From NCBI RefSeq assembly GCF_019597925.1, contig NZ_CP080442.1, positions 96,001 through 160,000 of the forward strand: a DNA stretch of 64,000 nucleotides, given 5' to 3'. The notes under the pieces are model-generated. The model was not told the origin of the DNA. It saw only the letters and a program-made list of their open reading frames with translations, and did no database searches. The translations under genes and the position numbers were made by a program. Shown piece after piece: positions 25,817-34,547 of this stretch. Positions within the stretch are counted from its first letter, which is position 1; each line of letters begins with the position of its first letter. Origin of the DNA: [Clostridium] scindens. GTDB taxonomy: Bacteria; Bacillota; Clostridia; Lachnospirales; Lachnospiraceae.

Positions 25817-26816
25817 CTTTTGTACCTCCCAGGTTTAATAATTTTTTTTGGATACGGATATCATCTCCGGTAAGGCGCAGAATCGTATAGTTACTGCTGA
25901 TCCGGGAGAAAGTCCGCTCCGAATAGATAGATTTTATGTCTTCCAATGCAAGATTGGTAGATATAATGGTTGATTTCTGCCTTAAGATACGCTCATTGAG
26001 GCAGATAAACAACTGCGATACCGTAAAAGAATTCGGCAGTTCCGTACCCAGGTCATCTATGATCAGAAGGTCGCAGTCATAGATGTGCTCGCAGGCGTCG
26101 GAGTCCTTCGCATCTTTTCTGCCAAATGCGCTCTCGGCAAATATATCAAAGAGCTGTGTCGCAGTAAAATATATAACAGAAAATGATGCATCAATCAACT
26201 CCTTGGCAATACAATGAGAGAGGAAAGTCTTTCCTACCCCCGTGTCTCCATATAATAGTATGTTATGAAACTCTGTGGAAAATGTATCTATGAATTCATG
26301 ACAGGCTTTCAGCGCGGTCTGTATGGCTTCCAGCGAGGATCTTCCGGTCAGAGGATCAATATGGTTGCTGGAATAAAACCCCAGAGAACAGGTAGAAAAG
26401 TTCTCTTTGCCTAATATTTCCTGTAGATTTGACTGCGTGTACAAAAGATCCACAATGGCCTTCTTAAAACAGTGGCACTTTTTCGTGCCGATATATCCCG
26501 TATCCTTACAGTCCGGGCAGGTATAATGAAGTTCCAGGTAATCCTTTGGCAGTCCATGGGATTCAAGCAGCTGGTATTTGCGTTGGGACAGGCTGCGGAC
26601 ATCTTCCTTCAGAGAAGAAAGTGCCCCCTGATTGCCGTCCAGAAGGCTGCGGGCCTTCTCTACGCTTAAGGAGGAGATGGAATGATCCAATTCTTCCAGA
26701 GCCGGAATCAGGGAGTACGCTTTTTCATAGCGTCTCCTTAACTGGTACTCATTATCCAGTTGTCTTTGTTCGTATGTACGCATCAACTGATCGTACTGGG
26801 AATTGGAAAGTGCCAT
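25803..26816 (-). CDS. DnaI/DnaC-like helicase-loader ATPase
   Basis: 337 residues. A coiled N-terminus is followed by a Cys cluster (CPDCKDTG then KKCHCFKK, a likely zinc site). The AAA+ domain has Walker A YGDTGVGKTFLSH and Walker B LLIIDDLGTEL, then a sensor/arginine region (ISTNLALEDIKSIYSERTFSR). This is the layout of primosomal loaders that place the replicative helicase on DNA. The dnaD-like gene upstream supports this. There is a weak purine-rich ribosome site. Confidence 0.88.
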   Translation of the reverse strand: MALSNSQYDQLMRTYEQRQLDNEYQLRRRYEKAYSLIPALEELDHSISSLSVEKARSLLDGNQGALSSLKEDVRSLSQRKYQLLESHGLPKDYLELHYTCPDCKDTGYIGTKKCHCFKKAIVDLLYTQSNLQEILGKENFSTCSLGFYSSNHIDPLTGRSSLEAIQTALKACHEFIDTFSTEFHNILLYGDTGVGKTFLSHCIAKELIDASFSVIYFTATQLFDIFAESAFGRKDAKDSDACEHIYDCDLLIIDDLGTELPNSFTVSQLFICLNERILRQKSTIISTNLALEDIKSIYSERTFSRISSNYTILRLTGDDIRIQKKLLNLGGTKDVTP

Positions 26817-26846
26817 ATTATGGTAGATCTCCTTATTTTATCGTGC

Positions 26847-27890
26847 TTACTGCTGAACCAGCTTGCGCTCCAGGTCGTCCATATCATAGGAGCGGCCGTC
26901 AAAATTGTTGAATTTATTATTCTTTGTATTGATGGCAGGCTTGGCAGCCTGTTTTTTCTTGCGTTCCTTTTCTCTCAGGTAATCTGCATCCAGGGCTTCA
27001 ATATCCTTCAGATAATGGACATTCTTGCCAAGCCAGTTTTTGAGGATGGTATCCGTATACTCAAAATTTGGCTGATGGATGGTGTTCATAGTACGGTTGC
27101 ATGCTTCTAATATAATATCCAGCGTGAAGCCATACTCCTCATTCCATTTGCGGATATACGCAATCTCGGAAGTAGCGGGAGCCCGTCCCTTGATTCCATA
27201 AGCGTTTAATACAGAATAGCAGTTCTTATTATATAAGATCGTGCTGGACTTGGCCGCCTCCACGGTGGTGATCTTCTGGTCATTCCAGGAGAGGGCTACC
27301 TTTTGGATGTAATGCATGCTTTTATGCCCGTTCTCGACACAGTATTCGATGAGATACTCGATCAACTCCGCCGACATGTGCAGCGTATCGAAAAAATATG
27401 TAATGGTGTCAATATCCATGGAAGACAGCGTCTTTCCAAGGTATTGCTCTGCTACAAAAAGCAGTTCCTTGAATTCCTTGCGTTCCTTCCTGCTGCGGTA
27501 CTGCTGAATGTTAGGCGCGGACGCGGAGTCATCCTGTACATCCGGCAGAGGCGCGGAGTCAGCCGCTATCGCGTCGGAGGCGGCATTCTTCATATAAGAG
27601 GCAGGGGCGGATTCGGAGGCGGGGAGTTCTTCGCATTCCTCGCAGTAGTCCAGCAGTCCCTGCTTTTTCCAATAATTCAGCGCGCGGACCACATCCTTTT
27701 CCGTGCATTCCAGCTTATCTGCAATCTCAGAAACGGACAGCATCCCGGAAGGCTCATTCATGTGGCGCAGCAGAAGAAGATACACCTTTACATATTCTCC
27801 ATTTGCTTTGACCATATGATGGTCAATAAATTCGTTCTCAAGCACAGTGGTATTGCCCTGCGCATAGTTGGTAAGTGTTAATCTCTTCAT
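26847..27890 (-). CDS. DnaD-domain primosomal protein
   Basis: 347 residues. The N-terminal winged-helix part has YLLLLRHMNEPSGMLSVSEIADKL, an acidic/Ala-rich linker follows (~90-145), and the C-terminal DnaD/DnaB_2 repeats include FDTLHMSAELIEYLIEYC and ILKNWLGKNV. DnaD helps load DnaI/helicase during initiation and restart. The frame is open to 27965; I chose the ATG at 27890. GGAGG is 15 bases upstream, rather far. A TATAAT (27944-27939, minus) marks the promoter, and three DnaA-box-like sites lie ~55-85 bp further up. Confidence 0.87.
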   Translation of the reverse strand: MKRLTLTNYAQGNTTVLENEFIDHHMVKANGEYVKVYLLLLRHMNEPSGMLSVSEIADKLECTEKDVVRALNYWKKQGLLDYCEECEELPASESAPASYMKNAASDAIAADSAPLPDVQDDSASAPNIQQYRSRKERKEFKELLFVAEQYLGKTLSSMDIDTITYFFDTLHMSAELIEYLIEYCVENGHKSMHYIQKVALSWNDQKITTVEAAKSSTILYNKNCYSVLNAYGIKGRAPATSEIAYIRKWNEEYGFTLDIILEACNRTMNTIHQPNFEYTDTILKNWLGKNVHYLKDIEALDADYLREKERKKKQAAKPAINTKNNKFNNFDGRSYDMDDLERKLVQQ

Positions 27891-27996
27891 AATTCTTACG
27901 CCAGTCCTCCTTGTCAGTTCGTTTCTCGTGTATGAGTTATTATAGCACCAGAAGGACAGGCGCAAAAGAAATTTCTAAGCCAAAATCCATGTTTTT

Positions 27997-28028
27997 TGTG
28001 GATAAAAATCTGTGGAAAATGTGGATAA
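27997..28028 (-). promoter_or_regulatory. Three DnaA-box-like sites upstream of the dnaD-like gene
   Basis: On the minus strand TTATCCACA (28028-28020), TTTTCCACA (28019-28011) and TTATCCACA (28005-27997). Two are perfect matches to the DnaA box and one has a single change. They sit between murC and the dnaD-dnaI-prs transcript. Confidence 0.7.
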
Positions 28029-29408
28029 CTACCGCTTTAAAAGTTCTTCGCCAATGTTTACAACATCTCCGGCGCCCATAGTTATCAACAAGTCCCCTTT
28101 TTGACACTTTTCTACACAAAAATCCTGGATGTCTTCAAAGGAAGAAAAGTAATAGGCATCGCATCCCTTTTCCTTCAGCGCATCTGCGATATCCTTGGAA
28201 GAGATTCCCAGGTTATCGGTCTCCCTCGCTGCATAAATGTCTGAAAGCACCACGTGGTCGGCATGCGCCAGGGCCTCCACGAATTCATGGAACAAAGCCT
28301 TGGTCCTGGTGTAGGTGTGGGGCTGGAAAACGCACCAGAGTTCCCGGTGGGGATAATACTTGGCAGCAGTCAGAGTAGCATTGATTTCCGTTGGATGATG
28401 GGCATAGTCGTCGATGATGGTAACGCCATCCATCTCGCCCTTGTATTCAAATCTCCGGTCAGTTCCAGTAAATTCCTTAAGCCCCTTTTTCATCGTATCA
28501 AGGGATACTCCAAGAAGGTCTGAGACAGCGATGGCAGCCAATGCGTTGGATACATTGTGGTCGCCATTGACGGACAGAGATATCCGATCAACGAAGACGC
28601 CAGATTTTACCAGGTCAAAAGAAGCCTCCCCTAGTTTATTATGGGAGATGTTTGTTGCGCTGTAATCCATGGAACTGTCATCTCCGTATTTTATAATACG
28701 GCAGTCAAGTCCTTCGGTAATACGGTCCAGTTTGTCGATATTTCCATTAATGATCAAAGTTCCGTCCTTTGGCAGAAGTTTCGCAAATCTGTGGAAAGAA
28801 CAGCGGATATCATCCAGATCCTTGAAGAAATCCAGATGATCCTCGTCAATATTGAGAATAACGCTTATCTTTGGAAAGAAATGAAGGAAACTGTTGGTGT
28901 ATTCGCAGGCTTCCGTAACGAACAGCTCCGATTTCCCCACCTTTATATTCCCTCCGATCGCCTTAAGGATCCCTCCTACGGAAATCGTAGGGTCCATCTC
29001 GCCGGCCAGCAGGATATGCGAGAGCATGGATGTGGTGGTAGTCTTGCCGTGAGTGCCTGAGATGGCGATGGGAACATCGTAATTGGTCATCAGCTGTCCC
29101 AGAAGTTCCGCCCGGCTAAGCATAGGCAGCCCCTTTTTAATCGCCTGGGCGTATTCCTCGTTGTCCTCATGGATGGCAGCGGTATACACGACCACATCAA
29201 TCCCGTCAATAATATTGGACGCTTTCTGGCCATAGAAGATGGTAGCGCCCTGCTGCTTCAGGTGGCTGGTCAGGGCTGATTCCTTGTTGTCAGAGCCGGA
29301 TATGGCAAAACCCTCTTTCAGCAGAATCTCAGCCAGGCCGCTCATGCTTATGCCGCCGATTCCGATAAAGTGCACGTGTACAGGTTGCTCAAAATTGATT
29401 TTATACAT
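28029..29408 (-). CDS. murC: UDP-N-acetylmuramate--L-alanine ligase
   Basis: 459 residues. It joins L-Ala to UDP-MurNAc, the first peptide step of peptidoglycan synthesis, in the cytoplasm. It has the N-terminal Rossmann motif HFIGIGGISMSGLAE, P-loop AISGTHGKTTTTSML (~116), ILNIDEDHLDFF, and DDYAHHPTEI in the C-terminal domain. An upstream TTG-type extension exists, but the ATG at 29408 follows GAGGAAGG and begins the conserved N-terminus. The gene is separate from other mur genes. The downstream minus-strand dnaD promoter suggests independent transcription. Confidence 0.95.
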   Translation of the reverse strand: MYKINFEQPVHVHFIGIGGISMSGLAEILLKEGFAISGSDNKESALTSHLKQQGATIFYGQKASNIIDGIDVVVYTAAIHEDNEEYAQAIKKGLPMLSRAELLGQLMTNYDVPIAISGTHGKTTTTSMLSHILLAGEMDPTISVGGILKAIGGNIKVGKSELFVTEACEYTNSFLHFFPKISVILNIDEDHLDFFKDLDDIRCSFHRFAKLLPKDGTLIINGNIDKLDRITEGLDCRIIKYGDDSSMDYSATNISHNKLGEASFDLVKSGVFVDRISLSVNGDHNVSNALAAIAVSDLLGVSLDTMKKGLKEFTGTDRRFEYKGEMDGVTIIDDYAHHPTEINATLTAAKYYPHRELWCVFQPHTYTRTKALFHEFVEALAHADHVVLSDIYAARETDNLGISSKDIADALKEKGCDAYYFSSFEDIQDFCVEKCQKGDLLITMGAGDVVNIGEELLKR

Positions 29409-29537
29409 AAAATACCTTCCTCTTCCATATGTTCTGTTTCCGTTAAAAAATGTAGTCATAAATATATATATCTTTCCATATTATTATATACATATATGGA
29501 AAAAAAACCAAGCCGTAACTTTTTGTGATATTTTAAT

Positions 29538-29605
29538 AAAAAGTTCACAAAAAGTTCATTTAATTTGTAAAATTTGTTCACTCAAAATCAAAACTATGGT
29601 ATAAT
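29538..29605 (+). promoter_or_regulatory. glgC promoter with upstream tandem repeats
   Basis: TTCACT (29577-29582), 17 bases, TATAAT (29600-29605, with an upstream TATGG extension). Just upstream AAAAAGTTCA occurs at 29538 and 29549, 11 bp apart, and a related TTTGTTCAC overlaps the -35. These look like operator or activator sites. Confidence 0.5.
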
Positions 29606-29640
29606 GTGAACTATAAAAATTACTGAGAAGGGGTGATGAC

Positions 29641-30915
29641 ATGATTAAGAAAGAGATGATTGCAATGTTGCTGGCAGGAGGCCAGGGAAGCCGATTGGGA
29701 GTCCTAACAGCCAAGGTAGCCAAGCCAGCCGTTGCTTTTGGAGGTAAATATAGAATTATTGACTTCCCACTCAGCAACTGCATTAACTCAGGAATTGATA
29801 CTGTGGGAGTGCTAACTCAATATCAGCCATTACGATTAAACACGCATATAGGAATTGGTATTCCTTGGGATCTGGATCGTAATATCGGAGGCGTAACAAT
29901 TCTGCCGCCTTATGAGAAGAGTAACAGCAGCGAATGGTATACTGGTACCGCCAATGCCATATACCAGAACTTGGATTATATGGAGACATTTAATCCGGAT
30001 TATGTATTGATTCTTTCCGGAGACCATATCTATAAGATGGATTATGAAGTCATGCTCGACTATCATAAAGAGAACAATGCAGATGTAACAATTGCAGCAA
30101 TGCCGGTGCCGATCGAAGAAGCCAGCAGATTCGGCATCGTAATTACGGATGAAGACGGAAGGATTACCGAATTCCAGGAGAAGCCTCCGCAGCCAAAGAG
30201 CAATCTGGCGTCTATGGGCATCTATATTTTCAGCTGGCCAGCATTGAAGGAAGCGCTTGTGGCATTGAAGGACGAGCCGGGGTGCGACTTTGGAAAGCAT
30301 ATTATTCCATACTGCCATGAGAAGAATGAGAGATTATTTGCTTATGAGTACAATGGATATTGGAAAGACGTAGGGACGCTTGGCTCATATTGGGAAGCCA
30401 ATATGGAACTGATCGATATTATTCCGGAATTCAACCTGTATGAAGAGTTCTGGAAGATCTATACCAACAGCGATATTATCCCTCCGCAGTATATTTCAGG
30501 ACAATCTGTGATTGAAAGAAGCATTATCGGCGATGGATCGGAAGTGTATGGGGAAGTACATAACTGCGTAATTGGTTCCGGTGTCACGATTGGGGAAGGC
30601 ACGGTAGTCAAGGACTCCATTATTATGAAAGACGTAAGCATTGGCAAGGGCTGCGTGATTGACAAGTCGATCATTGCGGAAAACTGCGAGATTGGGGACA
30701 ATGTAACATTTGGAATTGGCAGCGATGTGCCGAACAAGCTTAAGCCGGCAGTCTATTCCTTCGGTCTTGTAACGGTTGGCGAGAACTCCGTCATACCGGG
30801 CCAGGTGCAGATCGGCAAGAACACTGCCATCAGTGGCGTAACATCCAAAGAAGACTATCCAAATGGAATACTGGAAAGCGGAGAGACATTGATAAAGGCG
30901 GGTGAGCGAGCATGA
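29641..30915 (+). CDS. glgC: Glucose-1-phosphate adenylyltransferase, catalytic subunit
   Basis: 424 residues. It makes ADP-glucose from glucose-1-P and ATP for glycogen synthesis. The nucleotidyltransferase domain has AGGQGSRLGVLT (~12-23), SGDHIYKMDYEVML (metal Asp) and FQEKPPQPKSN. The C-terminal left-handed beta-helix has hexapeptide repeats (~285-400). The ribosome site is GAAGGGGTGATGAC. Its stop overlaps the glgD start by 4 bases. It is likely feedback-controlled by sugar phosphates, as in the family. Confidence 0.95.
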   Translation: MIKKEMIAMLLAGGQGSRLGVLTAKVAKPAVAFGGKYRIIDFPLSNCINSGIDTVGVLTQYQPLRLNTHIGIGIPWDLDRNIGGVTILPPYEKSNSSEWYTGTANAIYQNLDYMETFNPDYVLILSGDHIYKMDYEVMLDYHKENNADVTIAAMPVPIEEASRFGIVITDEDGRITEFQEKPPQPKSNLASMGIYIFSWPALKEALVALKDEPGCDFGKHIIPYCHEKNERLFAYEYNGYWKDVGTLGSYWEANMELIDIIPEFNLYEEFWKIYTNSDIIPPQYISGQSVIERSIIGDGSEVYGEVHNCVIGSGVTIGEGTVVKDSIIMKDVSIGKGCVIDKSIIAENCEIGDNVTFGIGSDVPNKLKPAVYSFGLVTVGENSVIPGQVQIGKNTAISGVTSKEDYPNGILESGETLIKAGERA

Positions 30916-32030
30916 GAGCAGTAGGTATTATTTTAGCAGGCGGAAACAGCAATAAGATGCGTGAATTGACACATAAGAGAGCGGTGGCGGCAATGCCGAT
31001 AGCCGGAAGCTACAGGGCGATTGATTTTGCGCTGAGCAACATGTCTAATTCACATATACAGAAGGTAGCAGTGCTGACCCAATACAATGCCCGTTCATTG
31101 AATGAACATCTGAATTCCTCCAAATGGTGGGATTTTGGAAGAAAGCAAGGCGGCTTGTATGTGTTCACTCCTACGATCACGGCAGATAATGGGTACTGGT
31201 ACAGAGGAACGGCAGATGCGATCTACCAGAATCTGGATTTCCTTAAGAGATGCCATGAGCCATATGTGATCATCACATCCGGCGATGCGGTATATAAGAT
31301 GGATTATAACAAGGTGCTTGAGTACCACATTGCCAAGAAGGCCGATATTACGGTGGTTTGCAAGGAACTGGAGCCTGGCGAGGATGCCAGCCGCTTTGGA
31401 ACGCTTAAGATGAACGAATCTATGCGGATTGAAGAGTTTGAAGAGAAGCCGATGGTAGCCAAATCAAACACGATTTCAACGGGAATCTATGTAATCAGAA
31501 GAAGACAGCTGATTGATCTGATTGAATCCTGCGCAGAGGAAGACAGGCACGATTTTGTAACCGATATCCTGATCAGATATAAGAATCTGAAAAAGATATA
31601 CGGTTATAAGATAAAAGATTACTGGAGCAACATATCAACGGTGGACGCTTATTATCGGACAAACATGGATTTCTTGAAGCCGGAAGTAAGGAATTACTTC
31701 TTCAAGCAGCATCCGGATGTCTACTCTAAGGTGAGTGACCTGCCGCCGGCAAAATACAATCCCGGCGCAGTGGTTAAGAACAGCCTGGTAGCGAGTGGAA
31801 GCATTATCAATGGTACGGTAGAGAATTCTATCCTCTTTAAGAAGACGTTTGTCGGTAACAACTGTGTTATTAAGAATTCAATCATTCTGAACGACGTCTA
31901 TCTCGGGGACAATACATACATCGAGAATTGTATTGTAGAAAGTCGTGACACGATTAGAGCCAATACACGTCATGTTGGGGAAAATGGTGTGAAAGTAGTT
32001 GTGGAAAAGAACGAGAGGTATGCACTATAG
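30912..32030 (+). CDS. glgD: GlgD, regulatory subunit of ADP-glucose pyrophosphorylase
   Basis: 372 residues. It is homologous to GlgC throughout, but the nucleotide loop is GGNSNKMRELTHKR in place of the catalytic GxGxRL pattern, as in Firmicute GlgD. GlgD has little activity alone and raises GlgC activity in a GlgC-GlgD heterotetramer. A shorter beta-helix end accounts for the smaller size. It is translationally coupled to glgC (ATGA overlap), followed 34 bp later by spoVG. Confidence 0.94.
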   Translation: MRAVGIILAGGNSNKMRELTHKRAVAAMPIAGSYRAIDFALSNMSNSHIQKVAVLTQYNARSLNEHLNSSKWWDFGRKQGGLYVFTPTITADNGYWYRGTADAIYQNLDFLKRCHEPYVIITSGDAVYKMDYNKVLEYHIAKKADITVVCKELEPGEDASRFGTLKMNESMRIEEFEEKPMVAKSNTISTGIYVIRRRQLIDLIESCAEEDRHDFVTDILIRYKNLKKIYGYKIKDYWSNISTVDAYYRTNMDFLKPEVRNYFFKQHPDVYSKVSDLPPAKYNPGAVVKNSLVASGSIINGTVENSILFKKTFVGNNCVIKNSIILNDVYLGDNTYIENCIVESRDTIRANTRHVGENGVKVVVEKNERYAL

Positions 32031-32064
32031 TGCAGCGGCTTGTAAAGAAAGGGGCTAGAGGAAA

Positions 32065-32334
32065 ATGCAAATCACGGATGTACGCGTGCGTAAAGTGGCA
32101 AAAGAGGGAAAGTTAAAGGCGGTAGTATCAATTACTATGGATGAGGAATTCGTAGTACATGACATCAAGGTCATTGAGGGTGAAAAAGGACTCTTTATTG
32201 CTATGCCGAGTAAAAAAGCATTAGACGGGGAATATCGAGATATTGCGCATCCAATTAATTCAGAGACCAGAGAGCGTATACAGAGTATTATTCTTGAGAA
32301 ATACGAAGAAGCGTTGAATGAAGAGGAAGAATAA
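32065..32334 (+). CDS. spoVG: SpoVG, RNA/DNA-binding septation regulator
   Basis: 89 residues, nearly the usual length. It starts MQITDVRVRKV and has VHDIKVIEG, GLFIAMPSKK and YRDIAHPINSETRERIQ, all diagnostic. SpoVG binds RNA and DNA and affects sporulation septation and gene expression in Firmicutes. The ribosome site is GAAAGGGGC. It may be co-transcribed with glgCD, since there is no terminator between them. Confidence 0.95.
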   Translation: MQITDVRVRKVAKEGKLKAVVSITMDEEFVVHDIKVIEGEKGLFIAMPSKKALDGEYRDIAHPINSETRERIQSIILEKYEEALNEEEE

Positions 32335-32349
32335 GAAATATTAAGATGG

Positions 32350-32383
32350 ACAGGGTATGCAAAAGAATGCATACCCTGTTTTT
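32350..32383 (+). terminator. Terminator after spoVG
   Basis: ACAGGGTATGCA (32350-32361) pairs perfectly with TGCATACCCTGT (32368-32379), then TTTT. Confidence 0.9.
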
Positions 32384-32407
32384 GATTTACGGCAGCCAAA
32401 AAAGTGT

Positions 32408-33097
32408 CTAGCCTAACAAATGAAACGTCATGTTTTTGTGGGTTTTGGGATGTAAGAATTCCAGCCGATAGGCGCACAGGCAGATGTTCTGCCAGCCTCC
32501 GGCTTCCTGTGCCTTCTGGTTATACTTGGTATCGCCTGCGATGGGGCAGCCCATATGCGCCAGCTGCACGCGGATCTGATGATGGCGGCCGGTATCCAGC
32601 CTGATATCCAGTTCTGTCCGTGGCGCATCATCGTTTGGCGCTTGGTCAAAAAGGAAAGGTCCCTGTTCTACAACGGCATAATGAAGACGGGCAAGTTTGG
32701 CTCCTGCCGTGCCGGAAGCGCAGACGCGGGAAGTGTTTGCACGCCCATCCTTTATGAGATAGTCCTCCAGCGTGCCTTCTTTCTGAGAGGGATGGCCGTC
32801 TGTCAAAGCACGGTAATATTTTGCGAAGCCATGGCTCTGCAGCTGGCGGTTCAGTTCCTTTGCCGCAAAAGGCGTCTTGGCGAATACCAGGATCCCTTTT
32901 ACAGGCTGATCCAGGCGGTGGATGACCGCCAGGTATGGCTCGCCTTTTTCAGGGGCAGACTGATAGATATGATTCTTAACAAGACTTTCCATATCGGGCG
33001 TGCCTGCCCGCCTGCTCTGGGTTGGAACTCCGTGAGGCTTTATGCACACCAGTATGTGGGCGTCCTCATATAAGATTTCTATGTGCTTGGTATTCAT
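32408..33097 (-). CDS. RluA-family 23S/tRNA pseudouridine synthase
   Basis: 229 residues. It converts a uridine in rRNA or tRNA to pseudouridine. The catalytic block is AVIHRLDQPVKGILVFAK (Asp ~63, within the invariant HRLD), followed by RLDTGRHHQIRVQLAHMG and PIAGDTKYN. There is no S4 domain, so it is a short, RluC-catalytic-domain-only type. It is a single gene convergent with spoVG, and the target site is unknown. Confidence 0.9.
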   Translation of the reverse strand: MNTKHIEILYEDAHILVCIKPHGVPTQSRRAGTPDMESLVKNHIYQSAPEKGEPYLAVIHRLDQPVKGILVFAKTPFAAKELNRQLQSHGFAKYYRALTDGHPSQKEGTLEDYLIKDGRANTSRVCASGTAGAKLARLHYAVVEQGPFLFDQAPNDDAPRTELDIRLDTGRHHQIRVQLAHMGCPIAGDTKYNQKAQEAGGWQNICLCAYRLEFLHPKTHKNMTFHLLG

Positions 33098-33188
33098 ATG
33101 AATTCTCCTTGACTTTGCGACTTTTCACTCTTATCATTTAAACATAGTGGATTAAAATATGCAAATGAAAATAGGGGAAGGCAGAAAA

Positions 33189-34154
33189 ATGGATTATTTA
33201 CTATTAATTCTGGGATTTATATTATTGATCAAAGGAGCGGATTATTTTGTGGACGGCAGTTCCAGCGTGGCAAAGCTCTTGAAGGTGCCAACGATAATTA
33301 TAGGACTTACGGTAGTGGCATTTGGGACAAGCATGCCGGAACTGTCGGTCAGCGTGACGGCGGCTATCAAGGGAAATAATGATCTGGCTGTCAGCAACGT
33401 GCTGGGATCGAATATATTCAACCTGCTGGTGGTGCTTGGGTGCTGCGCGCTGGTGAATCCTGTCCGGGCCAAGTGGTCTTTGCTGAAAAAGGAATTCCCA
33501 TTTTCTATTTTTATAGCGGTGATACTGCTGCTTCTGAATTCCGATTTCTCGATTACAAAGGTCCTGAGCGGGGAAGGGAAATATGTTCTTGGCAGATGGG
33601 GCGGGCTGCTCTTTCTTGTACTGTTTGCCTTGTTCCTGTATGCGACGGTTAAGACGGCGCTGCGTTCCAGGAACGAGGTGATGGAGGAAGAGGAAGATTA
33701 TAAACTGCTTAGTCCGGCAAAAAGCGCGGGATATATTCTGGTGGGCCTGGCTGGCATTATCTGGGGAGGCGATCTGGTTGTGGACAGCGCAAGCAGCATT
33801 GCAGTATCCTTTGGGCTTAGCCAGACGTTCATCGGACTGACGATCGTGGCCCTTGGAACATCCCTGCCGGAACTGGTGACATCCGTAGTTGCGGCCAGAA
33901 AAGGCGAGAATGACCTTGCGGTGGGCAATGTGGTAGGCTCCAATATTTTCAATATTCTTCTGATACTGGGAGTATCGGCTACGATAACGCCGATCGTGCT
34001 GGATATTACAGCGGTCTATGACACGATGATTCTGATCGTGGCAAGCATTATCGTATATGTGGCGGCCATCAGCAAGCATGAAATACACAGAAAAGAAGGC
34101 GTGATGTTTCTGGTCGCATATCTGGCATTCTTTATCTATGTGCTGCTTCGATAG
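33189..34154 (+). CDS. Calcium/sodium antiporter (CaCA family, YrbG-like)
   Basis: 321 residues with about ten membrane helices and the duplicated alpha-repeats of the family: GTSMPELSVSVTAAIKGNND with LGSNIFNLLVV in the first half, GTSLPELVTSVVAARKGEND with VGSNIFNILLI in the second. The Glu in each PEL carries the ions. A Glu-rich cytoplasmic loop lies at ~165-180. The start is the ATG at 33189 after GGGAAGG; ten more in-frame upstream residues look non-coding. Confidence 0.92.
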   Translation: MDYLLLILGFILLIKGADYFVDGSSSVAKLLKVPTIIIGLTVVAFGTSMPELSVSVTAAIKGNNDLAVSNVLGSNIFNLLVVLGCCALVNPVRAKWSLLKKEFPFSIFIAVILLLLNSDFSITKVLSGEGKYVLGRWGGLLFLVLFALFLYATVKTALRSRNEVMEEEEDYKLLSPAKSAGYILVGLAGIIWGGDLVVDSASSIAVSFGLSQTFIGLTIVALGTSLPELVTSVVAARKGENDLAVGNVVGSNIFNILLILGVSATITPIVLDITAVYDTMILIVASIIVYVAAISKHEIHRKEGVMFLVAYLAFFIYVLLR

Positions 34155-34188
34155 GACAGGCTTTTGGCGGATTTCGTAATATTTTGGG

Positions 34189-34217
34189 TTGACAAATGAG
34201 TGACAATAGATTAAAAT
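34189..34217 (+). promoter_or_regulatory. Sigma-A promoter of the proS T-box leader
   Basis: TTGACA (34189-34194), 17 bases, TAAAAT (34212-34217). Confidence 0.75.
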
Positions 34218-34237
34218 TACGTTTAATTCAATATTAT

Positions 34238-34471
34238 TTGGCGATGAAGAGGATTAGTACATGTAAGCGAGCCTCAGAGAGGAGATCATCTGGTGCAAGA
34301 TTTCCGCTTAGAACTGCATGGAACCCGCCTTGGAGCCACTGTATGAAAGTGCAGCGTCCTGCCGGCGTTAATGGTTAATGAGAGAACTGCGAAAGGGTCG
34401 CAGTTAACTAGGGTGGTACCGCCGAGCTTTTCGGTCCCTTTTTAGGGAGCGAAACAGCCCGGCGTTTTTTG
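34238..34471 (+). promoter_or_regulatory. T-box riboswitch upstream of proS
   Basis: It contains the invariant T-box AGGGTGGTACCGC (34410-34422), the stem I landmarks AGTA (34255-34258) and GGTG-AAG (34292 on), and a terminator (GCCG...CGGC, then T6 at 34465-34470) that the antiterminator replaces when uncharged tRNA-Pro binds. Proline codons occur in the expected specifier segment (GGAACCCGCC, 34320-34329), but I cannot fix which triplet is read. Confidence 0.9.
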
Positions 34472-34547
34472 TCTGCTGCAATCAAGCTCCCGCCAGTAAT
34501 TAAAGTGGGGCAAGGGCCCTGCGAGAGAAGAAAAGGAGAAGAGAAAC

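Noticed and set aside
27997..28028. DnaA-box cluster as the chromosomal origin
   Set aside because: There is no dnaA, dnaN or rpmH nearby, no AT-rich unwinding region and only three boxes. It is better read as a regulatory cluster.
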